Source: Telopea speciosissima
Lineage: Eukaryota > Streptophyta > Magnoliopsida > Proteales > Proteaceae
Assembly: GCF_018873765.1 (NCBI RefSeq)
Contig: NC_057924.1
Span: 13,479,001-13,543,000, forward strand
DNA: 64,000 nucleotides
Direction of reading: 5' to 3'
Positions 1 through 12,472 of this stretch are shown piece by piece. The position numbers and the translations under genes were made by a program. Under the pieces are notes generated by a model. The model had not been told where the DNA came from, made no database searches, and saw only the letters and a program-made list of their open reading frames with translations. The stretch's first letter is position 1. The number at the start of each line of letters is the position of its first letter.

Positions 1-2175
1 GGAAGGACCCGAGAGGTGCTTGCACAGGCGATCTAAGCAAGCGGTTTGCGCTCATCCACCAGCTTGAGCACTGGCCGACCGGTTTGGACAAATCTGACCT
101 GGACCTTGTTTCTGCACTTCCCGCAACTTAAAGGTGATTTTAAGTGGTCGTGCAGTTGAAATTGAACTTTGACCAAACCATGAAATTGTAGCTCTCTGGG
201 TCTAGTTTTAGTAGAAAAAAAAAGAATCAGATCAATCCAAGCTATACAGAGAAAGTTACGTCCAAAACACCGAGCAGTGGTCAAGAAACCGGACTGAGCA
301 ACTGGGCTGTGTATAGACCGGTTACTGTAGCAATGGATATAAAACAGCTATATTTCTGTCCGTTTATGACCTTTTGATGCAGGGAATCCACCAGCCAATA
401 GGCCAGCACGCCTATTCTCCAAAAAATACTTGTGCAGGCCCAAGCCCAACCCCAAAATCTCGGCCTAGGCTGGGTAAAACATTTCTGGCCCTGTGGTTCT
501 GCTGATGTGCATCTAGTGGCCTTGCTAGGAAGCCACTAGAGTATCTCTTAGTTTTTAGTACTTGTCTTTTTGTATTCCAAGGCATGATTATGAGCCTTTT
601 CTTATTCCTAGGACTATTAGTTAGTCTTTTCAGTTTCCTAAGTAGTAATCTAAAATCTAGTGCTAAGTTTTAATTTTTTTGCTTAAGGTCTTTTCAATTT
701 GACTTCTTGGGAATTACCTTTGTCTTGGAATCCCAGAAGTCCCTTTATTGTATTTTGTAATTTCAAGAGGCATTTAGCCCCCATACCTTGGGCCATATAA
801 GAGAACCATGAGAGCTCTCTCGGCACCATGAATTAAAAATCAAAAAACTCTCTTTGAGAATTCTTGCTTGCAAACTCAAGTGGCCAAAGGTGGATTCCTA
901 AGGTAGGCTCTAGTGGATCTCTAGCAGCCAAATTTATCTTTTATTATTTTGTGTATCCTCTCTCTAACATCAACTTCAAACTATCTCCATCATCCTCAAC
1001 CCCTCATCAAACAGCCTAACTCGCCCACAATCTAAGAACCTGCAGCCTTAAACCCAAGCCCTTGAACCATGGCTAGGTGATTTTTCATCTTCCCTAGATT
1101 GCAGCCCTTCTTTGAGTCCTGAACTGATTCCCCTCGATTCCTTAAGCCTAAACCACTATTCCAGCCTTAAGTTTACCTCCATACAAGTCCCCAAAGGTCC
1201 TACACGACCTGATCTCAATCTAGTTGTCCTCCAGAATCGATCCTGAGTTGCAGATCCTTTATAGGATTCTCCATCACCATTGGGAGGCTCCTTTTGGGCA
1301 CAGCTTTTGGCCCATTATTCTACTAAAAATAGGAGAAGCCTAGGGGAGTTTCACCAAGTCTTTGGGAACTTAAAGGGACACCCTTTGAGGTGATATTTGA
1401 GAAAGACAATGAGGGTCAAGCTTGGAGGAACTCAAGTACACCATGAGCCTAACTTGGAGAACTCATTCAAGGTAACTTGAGGAGAAGAACCAAGCCACAT
1501 GATCTTCATTTGGTTATCCACCTTCAAGAGGTAATTGATATGTGATGCATTTTATCTTGTATATCAACCTTAGAGAGGTTTTTGTTGTATGTGCTTAACT
1601 TGTGAATCTCCCTACAAAGAGGGATTATATATTGACCTTGTATTGGTATATATGTTTAGTAGAGGTTTTGTTTGGTTGAATTGAGAAACTCAACACCTCC
1701 TTTAATGGAGTTTGTAAAGGTTAAGTGTGAGCCTTGAAACTCTCAAATTTGGTGCATCAGTGAAAAATATCGGGTTTGATGGTGAACCCGAAAAACCATT
1801 GGGTTAGTTGTGAGCCCATAAAACAATTAGTGGTTGCGTAGTGAGCCATATAAAACTACCTTGTATGGGTTTCATTATTATCCGGTAAAACAATTGAGTT
1901 AGTGGAAACACAAGGAGTGAGGAGCTTCTTGGAGTGGATGTAGGCAAGGTTGCCAAACCAATATAAATGTTTGTGTCTCTATTGCTATTGTTTATTCCCT
2001 TACATTGTATGAATGGCGGTTGAGTTCAAACTTGTCTAATGCTTTCTTTAAGTCGTTTATTTTTTGTTTGAATTCAATATATTAACTGAGAAAATGTTTT
2101 TAAAAGGTTAAGAATTTCATAATACCCAATTCACCCCCCCCCACCCACCTTTGGGTTGCCACACGATCCAACAAT
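1..2175 (+). repeat. LTR-retrotransposon-like noncoding remnants
   Basis: No coding sequence is visible. A TATA-like stretch with short-leader character lies near 795-850. A second block ends at about 2175 in a C-rich run followed by GATCCAACA, which resembles the R/U5 end of plant LTR retrotransposons. The text around 1920-1970 (a GGATGTAGGCAAGGTTGCC phrase) also occurs in such LTRs, from memory. No matching partner LTR or gag/pol is in the window, so this is probably a solo LTR or a truncated element. It lies in the intron of the choline transporter gene that continues past the left edge. Confidence 0.4.
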
Positions 2176-3058
2176 GTTGATTGCACAAATTTGAACTGGC
2201 TGAGTTATCATGCCAGCACTTCTACTCAGCAAAACTTAAGTTAGAAAAAGTTTATTATTTTAAGCTATTTTACTCACTAATTCATTCCAATAGTTTCATT
2301 ACAAGACCTTCCTAACACCTTTTGGACTTCTCTATACACTAGCGAGCAGACTATTCAATCCTGAATCTAGCCCGTTTGATATCTTTCACAGCACAATCCA
2401 ATCTGCCATTACAGACCAGAGTATACAACATATATCATTTATACATTAAGAAGAAACCTATAATCACACACTAGTCAACTGAGATGACCCACATATTCCC
2501 CAAGGGAAAAGTGGGCCGATATCGATGCTCCAACGTCCTAAACATGTATACAGACTCTGGCTAAGACTTCCCAATTCTCTACACGACTCCTAAAATAAAT
2601 ACAAGCATATACTAGCTTACTATTAAAATAAATGATACCAGAAACATATGACAACCTATCATATACACAAAGATAGGTATCCGAATTTGCCTTCAACGAC
2701 TACCTAACTAGAAAATGACTCTAAGGATTTAATTGAGTTCAATATGAGCAATCTATTTCCAATTTTCCACTTCTTTAGAAATTGACCTCATTGATTTCTT
2801 AAAATGCATATAAAACAGGTAAAGGTTCCTTTGCATGCATATCCACATCACAAAGACTGCAAAAATGTAGAAGAAAAAAGAAAAGGAAATTTTGGGGGCT
2901 AGGGGGTGGGGACCACAGGCATGTACCAAGAAAACTCAACAGAATAATCTGACTCCTCAAATTTCCAAAAGCCAACTTGATACTTGAGTCAAGTTTCAAA
3001 TTCATAAATAGTGGTGCAGGTGCGACCTTGTATAGCTTTCATATATTTAGTAACTTAC
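2176..3058. other. Intron sequence with nothing recognised
   Basis: This is the start of the intron that follows the last visible exon of the choline transporter-like gene; the donor GTAAGT is read on the minus strand at 3058. It is AT-rich with short open frames only. None matches the missing C-terminal half of the transporter, so the remaining exons must lie beyond position 1. Confidence 0.6.
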
Positions 3059-6000
3059 CGAGATTTCACCACGAGCCCAATAATAAGAAGCAACAGATCC
3101 CGCAATTACAGTTGAGGAACATGCGATAAAAAACTGTGTGGCCCAATAACAGCCAAATAGGTGAAAAAGGATGGCAACTGCAATATAAGGAGTATAATGA
3201 ATGCTATAACCACAGTGACCACAGCTCACTTGCTTAGAAGCAAGATCATAAGCACAATACTTGGAATTGCAGTCATTCTGAACAATCTGGCCAGAGCTGA
3301 ACAGATGGAGAGCCGCTGAAAACCAGAACATGTAAACTATCGCAAGGATAGTATATGGTATAACAGGAAATATTATGAGAGCCTGAACTTCTCCAATGAC
3401 CTTCGCAGCAACCTGCAAACAGATTACATTAACCTATCCACTCCGTCTAACTCTTAAAACACTCTCAACTGAAAGCTTGAAATAGAAGAGGGGGGGGGGG
3501 CAGTCAAATGGTTTCTGTGGCTTTTACTTCCAACACAACATATTAATGCTGTTCTGAGGGCAACATGTTAGCCATACATCCAGGGATGTTTGAAAAACAA
3601 CTCAATGAAGTTCATTCATGCAAAATGAACAACTTGAATGACCAAAAATCATTTTGCACCCTATTTACTAAACTGTTTACCCTATTACTTTCTTTAAACC
3701 CAAAAGAAATGCAATAGATATTATTTTAGAGTGTCGAACAGCTAGGTGCTCGACAGAAGAGTCATCTAGACCACCAAACGGTCGGCTGTCCTATTTCTCC
3801 CCTCGTCTGACATATACTGATGGACTGATGGTCTAGCACCTTATCTGCCAGCATCTGCTGTTAGAACATCCCTGGATTCCATTCACCAAGTATCTTTGAC
3901 CTCCTCCAGAATAAGACAACCACTTTCACATTATACTTGCCTTCAGGACAGATGTTGCCATAAGGATGCGCCTGACAATGGCAATAGATGAAAGAATAGC
4001 AATACCCATTATAATGGTCATAAGAACAGAAACAGCACGAAGGTGATTTTGCTCCTGAAACACACAAGATTAATCAAAATTGTAAAGCAAATTAAAATGG
4101 TTAATAAGCTCAAAGATCATTAGTGCTTAGTTTATGAGGACACCCACCCTCCCGGAAACATTATAGTATGGATCACTCTCACCAATGATGGGGGAGATGG
4201 CATCATTGCCAATCCAGCCAGCTAAAAGCATAAAATCCAAAATAATATCAGTTCATTATATAATTACTGAAGCAGAAAAGATGCATAAAAATTATTAGCA
4301 GTGAAACCAAACCTCATACAGAAAAGGATTAACAGATATTACTGCAACACGAGGTAATCAATGGTAAAGTTTAATAATAACATTTAGAACAGATGCAAAG
4401 AACTTCCTCAACCTTTCAAGTAATAAAACATTGTGACTGATATTATGAGAACATTGAAGAGGATAACCGTTATCCATGTCATTCCCGCAACAAAATGCCG
4501 AATCATCAATAGCCAGATCACTGACAAAAACAGCGGCATGATTGCTCCACAAACAATCAAAACTGGCCATGCCTTCCCAATATCAGCCACATATCTCTGC
4601 AGATAATAGGTACATGATGAACACTAAACTTGAGAATACACAAAACCCAACATACGTCTACAAATGGAGGGCAAAAGGAACGATACTACTGTAGCATAAA
4701 ACCATCTTATAAAAACCAAGACATTTCAGGAAGTACCATAATAAGTTGTTTTCTTTAGTTTAGGACTGAGATAAAAGGACTTCATCAAACTTACCCACAG
4801 AAGACTTTAGTTTGACAGAGAAAGTAAAATATAGTGCATAATTTTCATTGAAGAAGAAAAAGTTAATAAAGTTGATATCTCAGCAAGTATACCATGATAA
4901 TCAACTGAAGAAAAACAATCTAAGTTCCGAGGTTTGCCAACCTTTAAGACAGCTGATCGAGAATTGATGGTTTTGTGAATAGACTTATCAATAATGATGT
5001 CTTCGTTGATATTTACACCACCCATCTGCTGCCAATGTCGCAAAGACATGTTTGATGCACGTGCAATAATTTGGCAACTCCAAAAAACTATAAATAAAAT
5101 GAAACAAACTAAGTAGTTAACCCTTTATAGTTTATACTAGCAAATAATTTTGAGGAATAAGACACATGCCATGGCCTATACACATGTACCTCAAATAAAT
5201 ACTTACCATTAATGCTTGGGAATATAACAGGGTAGCATGGACCTTGAAGTTGAAGGGAGCTGTTCCTCATATCCGGCGTAAGGAACTCAAAATAATCATA
5301 ATTCCTATCTATCCAGTCATTCATAGAAATGTGAATATCTCCGTCTGGGTAATCGCAGATCCAATTGAGAGAGTCTTCAGCTGGGATGGGACACTCCATC
5401 AAGCAGATACTCCTGGCATTAGCCAGCTTGAACTGGCCGTTTTTCAGGCCGCTTTCATAAACCTGGTTGGGATTTACCCAGTACCTAAGCTCCAATTCTC
5501 GAAGATCAGGATCCGCATGTTTGTCCCCACAAACATTTCCTTTGTAGTCCAGCCCATATGTTAGCCTGTCAATATATTTATGCACCTTAAGCAGGAAATG
5601 ATGAGATCTTATAATCCATGCATTAAGACATCTGTTCGGCATACATAAAGAAGGTTTCACAAACCTCCAACAGTCAAGAGAAACAACTACACCACCAACA
5701 ACAACAACTTAGCCTTATCCCAGCTTAATGGGGTAGGTTCAAAAGAAACTACTACACCATTTCTAGTAATAAATTTTTATGGTAATTTTTGGTAATAATA
5801 TATAACAAGGGGCTCAACCTTAACCTGGTTGACCAATTTAACCAATAGAGCTGACATTTTCAAATGATGGGTTTGGCTTTGGATGGAGGCCCTGGGCAAC
5901 CAAACCCATCAAGTCCTGCAGTATACGGTATGCATGTAGTATATAATCAAAGCTCATGGTTCACTGGTGAGACTGACAATTTATGCGTGAAAGTATAGGA

Positions 6001-7951
6001 GTCTGACTTTGGCATGTTTATAAACTTCAGCCATGGTCAACAACTAGCAAGCAGGACCATGGAAGACCATACGGATTAAAAAAGTAACAGATGCAAAGCG
6101 ATCAAAAGAAATACTCAAGGAAGAAAGGAGGTGGAAAGTAGATGGAGAAAGATATGGAACCTATGCGAAGGAGAAAAAGGTATGATAAGATACATATGTG
6201 ACAAATAACTTGATCAAATAGCAATACCACCTATGTTCTTCATATTTTAGAACACTTGAGGCTAAACAAGCAGGAAGCCCGGCACACTTAAAATACAAGT
6301 AGAGGAACGAAACATGTACGCTAAAGAGGCATTTCACTGAAGAGGAAATGCAAATCTATGGCTCATCCAATGGGCAGCTTAATGCAAAATTATGAAAGTC
6401 AGATGCACTCAATTTAAAGGTGAATCTCTAACCCTTGCAGCTACTCTAAATACAGGTCCTCAAGAGTTATCAAAACTCAGCTGTTACATTGGTCCCAATA
6501 CTGCAACCAAGCTATGTCACCAATCAAACAAAGAGTTGGGAGGGGACAGAGAGAGAGAGATTTAACTAAACCAAGCTACCATATTTCACAGTTATTGTCA
6601 AAGAATATTCCTAGAAACAAACTATTCTCTCTTATAAATTCAGGCACCGGAGTTCCTAGATCATGATACTCAAGGAGTTAACATTTCCTCTCTCATGTCA
6701 GAAATCTCTTTTTCACTATCATCTTTGCACTTCGCCAAAAATGTAACTGGGAATAAAGTCCAATATTCATATTTGAAACAAAAACTAGCACAGGAAGTTT
6801 AATCACATTCTGGATTGACCAACCATCTTCATATACCACATACTAATTGAAGCTTCAGTGTCGCTCTTTGTGTAACCATTGCAACTTCTAATTACTTCTT
6901 AAAAGAATAATTCTGAAATCTGATTAAAGAGTACGAAAGAAAAATATAGATATACACGTAGAGATAGAAGGTCGCAGAAAAGGGAATCTCAAAATTGCAT
7001 AATGATATCAGTATGGTTATATAGTACCATACCAAGGTATCAGGGATATGTTCAGCTAAGGGATTTGAGACTTCTTCAGGCTTTGTCCCCACTCCCCACC
7101 AAGTATATCACCATAATAGTCAGAAAGAAAGCTAAATCTAAACATGAGATATCAAAAAACAACAAATTCCCTTTTTTTGGTAACAGAAAAACGTTAGCAT
7201 TCAAGAAAGACATGCTAAGGCCACATGAAAATGGCATCAACCGTCCAAAAGCCAAGAGCCCGCAATTATCGGTCGCCTGTAAATCCAGTACCCCATTACG
7301 AAAACCTTCCGTTTTTCCAAGAACCATAACTGAGAGTCACCTCTGAAGCCTCCAAACAAGTACGAAGAGCCAAAATCAATGAAAGCAATAACTTCGAATA
7401 CTCAGAGAAGACCTAGTAACCATACTTCCAAAAGGATGGAATGTAGGAAACACCTTCAAAGTTCAAAGCAACTTTCCTCCAAACTGAAATCCCATCAAAG
7501 CCTTCACTCTTCACCATTCCCACAAATATTACCATTATGGAAACAAAATCAATTGAAAGGTCTAAACTACAAAAATTCCAAAATCAGTAACTAACTTAAA
7601 AGGAAAACCAAATGTCGTCATAAAATGCTATAATGAAAAGGGATAGGAGATAAAAAAAAACCTATAAAAACGTTATCTTTACATGCTAAAGCAACAAATA
7701 TGGAAAGGAGAGGCATTAGGGAAATGAAGGAGCAGATGAAGTGGGTTGGCTCCATTAGAGTGTTACCTTAATGGGTTGCCTTGATTGAATCCAAGACTAG
7801 AATTAACGATCATTGCAATCCAGAAGGCGATGAAAAGTATGAGAAACACAACATCTCTGCACTTTCTGTTGTGCTTTATGATCCCATCCATCTGAGCATC
7901 TCCATCGCTTGCAGGGTACCTCCCTATGATTGCCCCCAAAGGACCCCTCAT
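3059..7951 (-). CDS. CHER1: Choline transporter-like protein (SLC44/CTL family), 5' part of gene
   Basis: Seven exons on the minus strand: 7951-7767, 5565-5207, 5087-4942, 4596-4413, 4221-4148, 4054-3941 and 3412-3059. They join in frame to 472 codons. The start MRGPLGAIIGRY fits plant CTL1/CHER1; an upstream in-frame ATG at 7993 adds 14 residues that I do not expect in the family. Membrane segments are visible at about residues 34-53, 238-262, 268-290, 322-345 and in exon 7 (two or three). A cysteine-bearing extracellular loop lies between the first two, and YDYFEFLTP and GPCYPVIFP are family signatures. Known role: multi-pass trans-Golgi and plasma-membrane protein for choline/lipid homeostasis, sieve-plate and vesicle traffic. 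The last third of the protein, with the final membrane helices, is outside the window. Exon 6 ends at a GC donor. The family call is firm; the CHER1 symbol is by similarity recalled from memory. Confidence 0.9.
3931..3943 (-). other. Non-canonical GC-AG splice donor
   Basis: Exon 6 of the transporter ends CTGAAG and the intron begins GCAAGT on the minus strand at 3940. The next exon starts after a normal CAG at 3413. AG|GCAAGT is the strong consensus of GC-AG introns. Joining here restores the conserved reading VLK then VAAKVIGEV without a gap, and no GT in the vicinity does the same. Confidence 0.85.
5690..5750 (-). repeat. RTE/Au-SINE type 3' tail
   Basis: Read on the minus strand it gives GGGATAAGGCTAAGTTG followed by GTT repeats. 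This is the shared 3' terminus of plant RTE LINEs and Au SINEs, and the same phrase closes the RTE copies near 20720, 56170 and 61325. Only the tail is present. Confidence 0.6.
7169..7600 (-). repeat. Possible L1-like LINE 3' end
   Basis: On the minus strand the segment ends CTGTTACC followed by a short A run at about 7170-7177, like the 3' termini of the L1-like pieces at 9351 and 55110. No protein domain is readable. The 5' limit and target duplication were not found, so the extent is a guess. Confidence 0.35.
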
Positions 7952-8455
7952 TTCTCTTCTCTCTGTGTTAGTATCTACTACTACTACTACCAACCCTCAC
8001 ACTAAGACAAAAACCAGAGAGCGAGAACAAGCAAGAGCAAGAGATTGAGCTTTACTCTAGTAAAGCAGAGTGAGCAAAATGAAGCTAGAAGAAAGCTAAA
8101 TTAGGTGAATGTGAAAGGTAAGCTCAGAACCTTTTCGTAAAAGGTTTTGATGCAACCACGGTTTACAACAAAATCTATAGATCAGATCAAAAGCCATCGT
8201 TTTAGAATCTTTTCCCTGAACAGAATATAATACATAAAGAGTAGATTAGAGTACACATTGTTGGCTATGGATCCTGGTTATATTTTATCATAGCTCTTAT
8301 TTTAATTATTAATTATTAATTAAACCGTTTTATTTCAGATAAAGACAATTGTCCGCAGAAGCACAGAGGTGTGCTCTAACCCTCTAATCCAACTAAGATG
8401 GCTTAGCTCGGCTACCACCCCGACTCGGCTTCTACATTGTTGGCATTTATGTGTT
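7952..8455. other. 5' flank of the choline transporter-like gene
   Basis: Upstream region of the minus-strand gene. It starts with a TAC/GTA trinucleotide run at about 7974-7990 that would lie in the 5' leader. An AT-rich stretch at about 8225-8240 could hold a TATA element, but I see no convincing box. Nothing else is recognised. Confidence 0.4.
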
Positions 8456-8938
8456 AATCGGTATCTGGTATTTGGCACGGTATCGATATGGTACATTTTG
8501 TACATTCACCTCATACTGATACAGTATTGAATACCGAATTGATACAGGTATCACATATTGATACCTCACCATATCTATTTGGTGTAGGTAGGTACATGTA
8601 TTCGGTATGGTATCGGTACTATATGGTTCCTTTTAATTATCATTTTGTTTATATCGATACCATACCAAATATTGATTAGATATAGGTATCTCATACCAAT
8701 ACCATACCGAATACATTTGGTACAGTTTGATATGATATTGGTATTAGTACACGATATACACCTATGCGGTATGATCAGACATTGACATTGAAACTTAATA
8801 CAAAATCCCAAAAATATCCTTAGTTCAAAGAGTAAGGTATTGGTATCTTTGATGGCAAAAACATCCAATATATCGATATAATTCAACATTTGTCATAGTA
8901 TCGGTTCCGATACAGATACGACTTAAAACCATGGAGCC
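8456..8938. mobile_element. hAT-like element with dense GGTAT/ATACC words
   Basis: The segment is packed with the word GGTATCG/CGATACC in both orientations. Its right end reads AAAACCATG, matching the CATGGT terminus of the smaller element at 42561-42775, which uses the same word and has a clean 8-bp target duplication. The left terminus and a duplication were not found here, so this copy is probably truncated. Open frames in it are by-products of the repeated word. Confidence 0.5.
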
Positions 8939-9314
8939 ATGAGACTTGGCTTGAGCTGGTATTAGCCCCATAATAAAATATCTATTTGTATTGTCTCTTT
9001 TGCCGCTAAATCTGGAAAAAAAAAAACATTTCCTCCCCACCGTAGAAAATTTAAAATTCTAATATAGGGTCAAATGCGCTCAGAGAATGTTAATTGGTTC
9101 AAATCACCCCCCACATGGGCCATGGTCCATGGGCCTTGGGCCCATAATCCACCTACCCACCAATCTTAGGATCCTCTCTTTTACAACTTTGTGCCAATGT
9201 TGTGATCCAGCACAACCATTGGTCAAGAAAAGGGGCCCACAAGAGGGGAGACGGTGGGGCACTGGGGAATGGGGATTGGAATATTTTTTCTTTCTAATTT
9301 TTATCTTATCTTTG
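8939..9314. other. Intergenic sequence, nothing recognised
   Basis: About 380 bp between two repeats. A small palindrome-rich patch GGGCCATGGTCCATGGGCC lies near 9117-9136. No gene or element is visible. Confidence 0.5.
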
Positions 9315-10374
9315 GCTTCACTTCCCAATTCCCCTTTTTTTTTTTTTTTTGGTAGATAACAAGGCTATTCATTCATGCGTGCTCAACGCCAACGGAAAAA
9401 ACACGATACATAAAAAGAAACGAAAAAATGATAGGTAGCATGACAAACAGGTAGTATGGGTAGACAAAACCCAGAACCACAGAGCGGAAGTCGACCTGGT
9501 CTTGCATGCCAAAGACTGAGCCATCCAAAGAAGGGGATGGTTGAAAGCCATTTCCCCATGAACAGAGCTGTCGACACAGCAACCAATAAGCGCATGCACT
9601 TTCGTGCCAATCGAAAAAAAACCCACAAGTGCCGAAAAGATCAGTGCCATCATGCCCACACGCTAGGCACACTATCGTGCTGAAAGGAGCTTCGGTGAAC
9701 AGTGACAATGCCACTAGATCTGCACGGCGGAAGGGGCAACGGAGTCGGCCATATCCATGGCGACACCAACGCCAGAGCCGGCGTGACCTGCAAAATAGCA
9801 AACAAAAAAAGAAAAAGAAAAGGGGAGGTAGAGGGAACATTGGCCTGAAAAAGGGGAGGGGGAGGGGTAAGTGGCGATGAGAGAGGAGGGAGCAGTGGCG
9901 ATGGGAGAGGAGGGGGTCATGGCGGTGAAGAAGCGTGAAATGGGCATGGGTACATCTAGGGCTAACTCGTGGAGGATGTGAACAGTAATGGCAACGGCAT
10001 GGAGGATGGAGGCAGTGAGCAGGGGGCATCGCTGAGGGTGATGGAGGTGGCGATGGAGTGGGTAGGGGTGGTGGTAAGGGGGTGTGGCGGATCGTCAGCG
10101 GCGGCGGCTTCGGCATCGTCGTTGGCGACATCCAAAGTCATGGTTGGAGACATGCCACTAGGGCGGAGAAACTACACGCCACAGGGCAGAGAGAGCAAAG
10201 CGATGGTGCAAGCGGCGGCGGGGTAAGTTGCAGAGAGCATAGCGATTAGGGTTTTTTCGAAAAGGAGATCAGGTTTCACCAGTTAGAGCAATCTAAAACC
10301 CACAGAAGAAGTCAGTGTAGTGGACCACCTTTCTTGGGTTATTATTGCTGCCTTAGCTTCACTTCCCAATTCCC
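9315..10374 (-). mobile_element. Retroposon with poly(A) tail and 19-bp target duplication
   Basis: A perfect 19-bp direct repeat, GCTTCACTTCCCAATTCCC, flanks the insert at 9315-9333 and 10356-10374. The insert (9334-10355) reads on the minus strand and ends ...TTATCTACC plus 16 A, the mark of target-primed reverse transcription. Its 5' part contains AAAACCCTAATCGC, as in many plant mRNA leaders. Its middle is low-complexity, proline-rich when translated, and matches no protein I know. It could be a processed pseudogene or a non-autonomous L1-type element. The long frame at 9373-10131 is of biased composition and is not claimed as a gene. Confidence 0.75.
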
Positions 10375-10847
10375 AAAAACCCTAATTATTGGGTTTGGCG
10401 AACATTGCAAGACAAATAGAACCCTTGATGGTGGCGATCAAGATAATGAAAACGATTAACGGAGGTAAAGTAGGAGAAAGGGGAAAAAGGGGTTCTATTT
10501 CATGATTTTCTCTCATCGATCTGTTTTATTAATCAGGAGTAGTTGTGTTGTTTCGCTCCCTACATTTTGATTGACACAGATCTAAGGATTTAATGTTATG
10601 AGATTTCTCCACTGGTTACTGCTAACAATGAATGATCTCTCTATCGGCTTTTCTTCTTAATTATAAAAGTTGAAACTTGCAATGAGAGTTACCGAAGTGA
10701 TCATTAATCCCTACTCTTATTCTCTTTCCCCTGTCTTTGAGTTTCATAGCAGTAGTCAAATCAATATGCATGTCTTGATATAGGAATGATTCCTCAATAT
10801 TGGTACTGGTTTGGCTGCATTGCTATTTTTTCAAGCTATATAACATT
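10375..10847. other. Intergenic sequence, nothing recognised
   Basis: AT-rich unique-looking DNA between the retroposon and the first copy of the CTAGTCGTGTAG MITE family. I see no gene, element terminus or RNA gene in it. Confidence 0.5.
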
Positions 10848-10970
10848 AGGGCAAGAGATCTTGCTGCCTGGTCTTGGACCCCCTTCACCACCGTATCCGC
10901 AGCGCTGGCCAATGAGAGTGCACCCAAGGCCATTGAATGGAATTTTTTGTTTTACAGGGGGTGTGATAAT
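10848..10970 (+). repeat. MITE family A copy 1 (CTAGTCGTGTAG type)
   Basis: The segment carries the family core GCCAATGAGAGTGCAC and the following GGAATTTTTTGTTTTAC stretch, shared with copies at 11774, 15006, 16412, 16590, 18358, 45740 and 63620. The left arm reads GCAAGAGATCTTGCTGCCTGGTC; the right arm is missing, cut by the neighbouring hairpin. Confidence 0.55.
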
Positions 10971-10971
10971 T

Positions 10972-11092
10972 GGACTCGGCTCAGGTTCATGTACGAGAAC
11001 ATTCTTGTACACCTGAATGCCATCCAGGTGGAATCCCCTCTAGATGGGATCCAGGTGTGCAAGAATGTTCTTGTATGTGAACTTGAGTCGGT
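10972..11092. repeat. Hairpin MITE (CAGGTTC..ACGAGAAC arms)
   Basis: Two arms of about 42 bp face each other: GGACTCGGCTCAGGTTCATG at the left and its near complement ending CTTGAGTCGGTC at the right, both containing AAGAATGTTC or its complement. A loop of about 30 bp separates them. A related but shorter hairpin lies at 17741-17835. No coding capacity. Confidence 0.65.
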
Positions 11093-11773
11093 CTCATGGT
11101 ATTTCTCACATTAATGTGTTTGGGAGCAGGGGCTTTGTGACGAGTCAGCCTTTTTTTTCACACAAGGCTATTGGGAAAAAGATAGTTGCCTCTATGCCGA
11201 GAAAGGGGGCAAAACGTAACACATCTGGTATCAAAATCCAGACAATTTCCCATAGTGGAGAGAGTTACAATTGGAGTAGGAAAACTACACCCCATCAAGG
11301 TTCATAAATGTTTTGCTCCACATCCTTCCCCGCATCATAGTATGAAGTTGATAATACTCTCTATTGTTCCCCTATATATCCAAATAAACTTTTTACTACA
11401 AAAAATAAGAAAGAGGGTTCTCCAAGCAAGAGACATAGAATAGAGCCTCCAACAAGGTGCGACAAAATGATATCATACATAGTGAGCAGCGAGGTCACTT
11501 CATATGAGAAGGAAAGATAAACACATAAGTGTTAGCATATCCTACACTAACAGCTCAGAAAACCTTTTTTCTAAATACATTTATTCTATACATGAAGGTG
11601 ACTGATTACATGATGTTTTTTGTAAAGCCAAGGCACGAATTCAAAATCTTCTTCATCCTCCAATATCCTCAACCTTTCTTTAAGAACTAAAATTGTATAC
11701 ACTCTTAGTTCTTTTGTGATTGTGTATCACCATACAAAGAAAAAAAAGGTGTTAAAGCTAAATTTTCAATTTA

Positions 11774-11900
11774 AGGGCAAGAGATCGTTATCTAGTCATG
11801 TAGCACCCACACCGGCACGGGGGCCAATGAGAGTGCACGTAGAAGGATCTGTTTGAATGGGATTTTTTATTTCACTAGGGGTTAAATGGTGAATCACACG
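11774..11900 (+). repeat. MITE family A copy 2
   Basis: Left arm CTAGTCATGTAGCACCC, the core GGCCAATGAGAGTGCAC, then GGGATTTTTTATTTCAC. These match the same blocks in the other copies. The right arm is not clear. Confidence 0.55.
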
Positions 11901-12420
11901 GTGCTGTAGCGTAGGAACCATACGACCAATTAAGGTTGTTTTTTCTAAATTTAATTAATCATTACGAATAAAAACACAAATATCAACCATCCACGTGACA
12001 CAAATTACACACACATAGTGGAAACAATCAATATCATGCCACGTGTCACCTATTAAGGGTAGTATCACACATACACAAGTATCAAACCATCGATATGACA
12101 CAAATTAGGCGGGCTAGATAAGAAACTCTTCCTATGCATAGTTGGAAAACCAGGTTTTGACTTGGCCAAGTCAAAATTTTGGAAAACCTGGTCAAGAGTC
12201 ATGTAGACTCGGTCAGGGTAAACAATAACGCGACTCGGTATTGACTCGCCCAAGTCAAGCAAGACTCGATTAACCCAAGTCAGTGTTAACTAGGTGAGTC
12301 TAGTCAATTTTTTAAATACATAAATGATACTCAGACTTATTTTTTTTGTTGGTAATATAAATGCTCTTGACTAGATGACTGTTGAGTGTTGAGTGAATAT
12401 ATCAATAAATATAATAAGTA

Positions 12421-12472
12421 ACAACTAATAAATGTACTTTCATCAACAAAAAAAAAACAACTAATAAATGTA
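12421..12472 (+). mobile_element. Tail-only LINE-type micro-insertion
   Basis: The 16-bp repeat ACAACTAATAAATGTA at 12421-12436 and 12457-12472 flanks an insert of CTTTCATCAAC plus about nine A. A short 3' tip followed by poly(A) between long direct repeats is what a severely 5'-truncated LINE insertion leaves. It belongs to a set of such events in this window. Confidence 0.7.

Larger units (their letters stand above)
5566..7766 (-). other. Intron 1 of the choline transporter-like gene
   Basis: The donor GTAACA lies at 7766 and the acceptor GACAG at 5566; the split arginine codon (AG + G) confirms the junction. It contains a short RTE/SINE-type tail near 5695-5745 and a LINE-like 3' end at about 7169-7600. 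The remainder (about 5750-7165) shows no recognisable element. The open frames here are short and unconserved. Confidence 0.8.

Noticed and set aside
5244..5564. Plus-strand 106-residue frame
   Set aside because: Exact antisense of choline transporter exon 2, which has strong family similarity on the minus strand.
8456..8938. Dense ATACC/GGTAT palindromes as a regulatory array
   Set aside because: The same word fills a small element with clear hAT termini and an 8-bp duplication at 42553-42783, so a transposon origin is simpler.
9373..10131. 252-residue minus-strand frame, proline and cysteine rich
   Set aside because: Composition follows the low-complexity C-rich sequence of the retroposon. 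Three overlapping frames look equally good, and no domain is visible.
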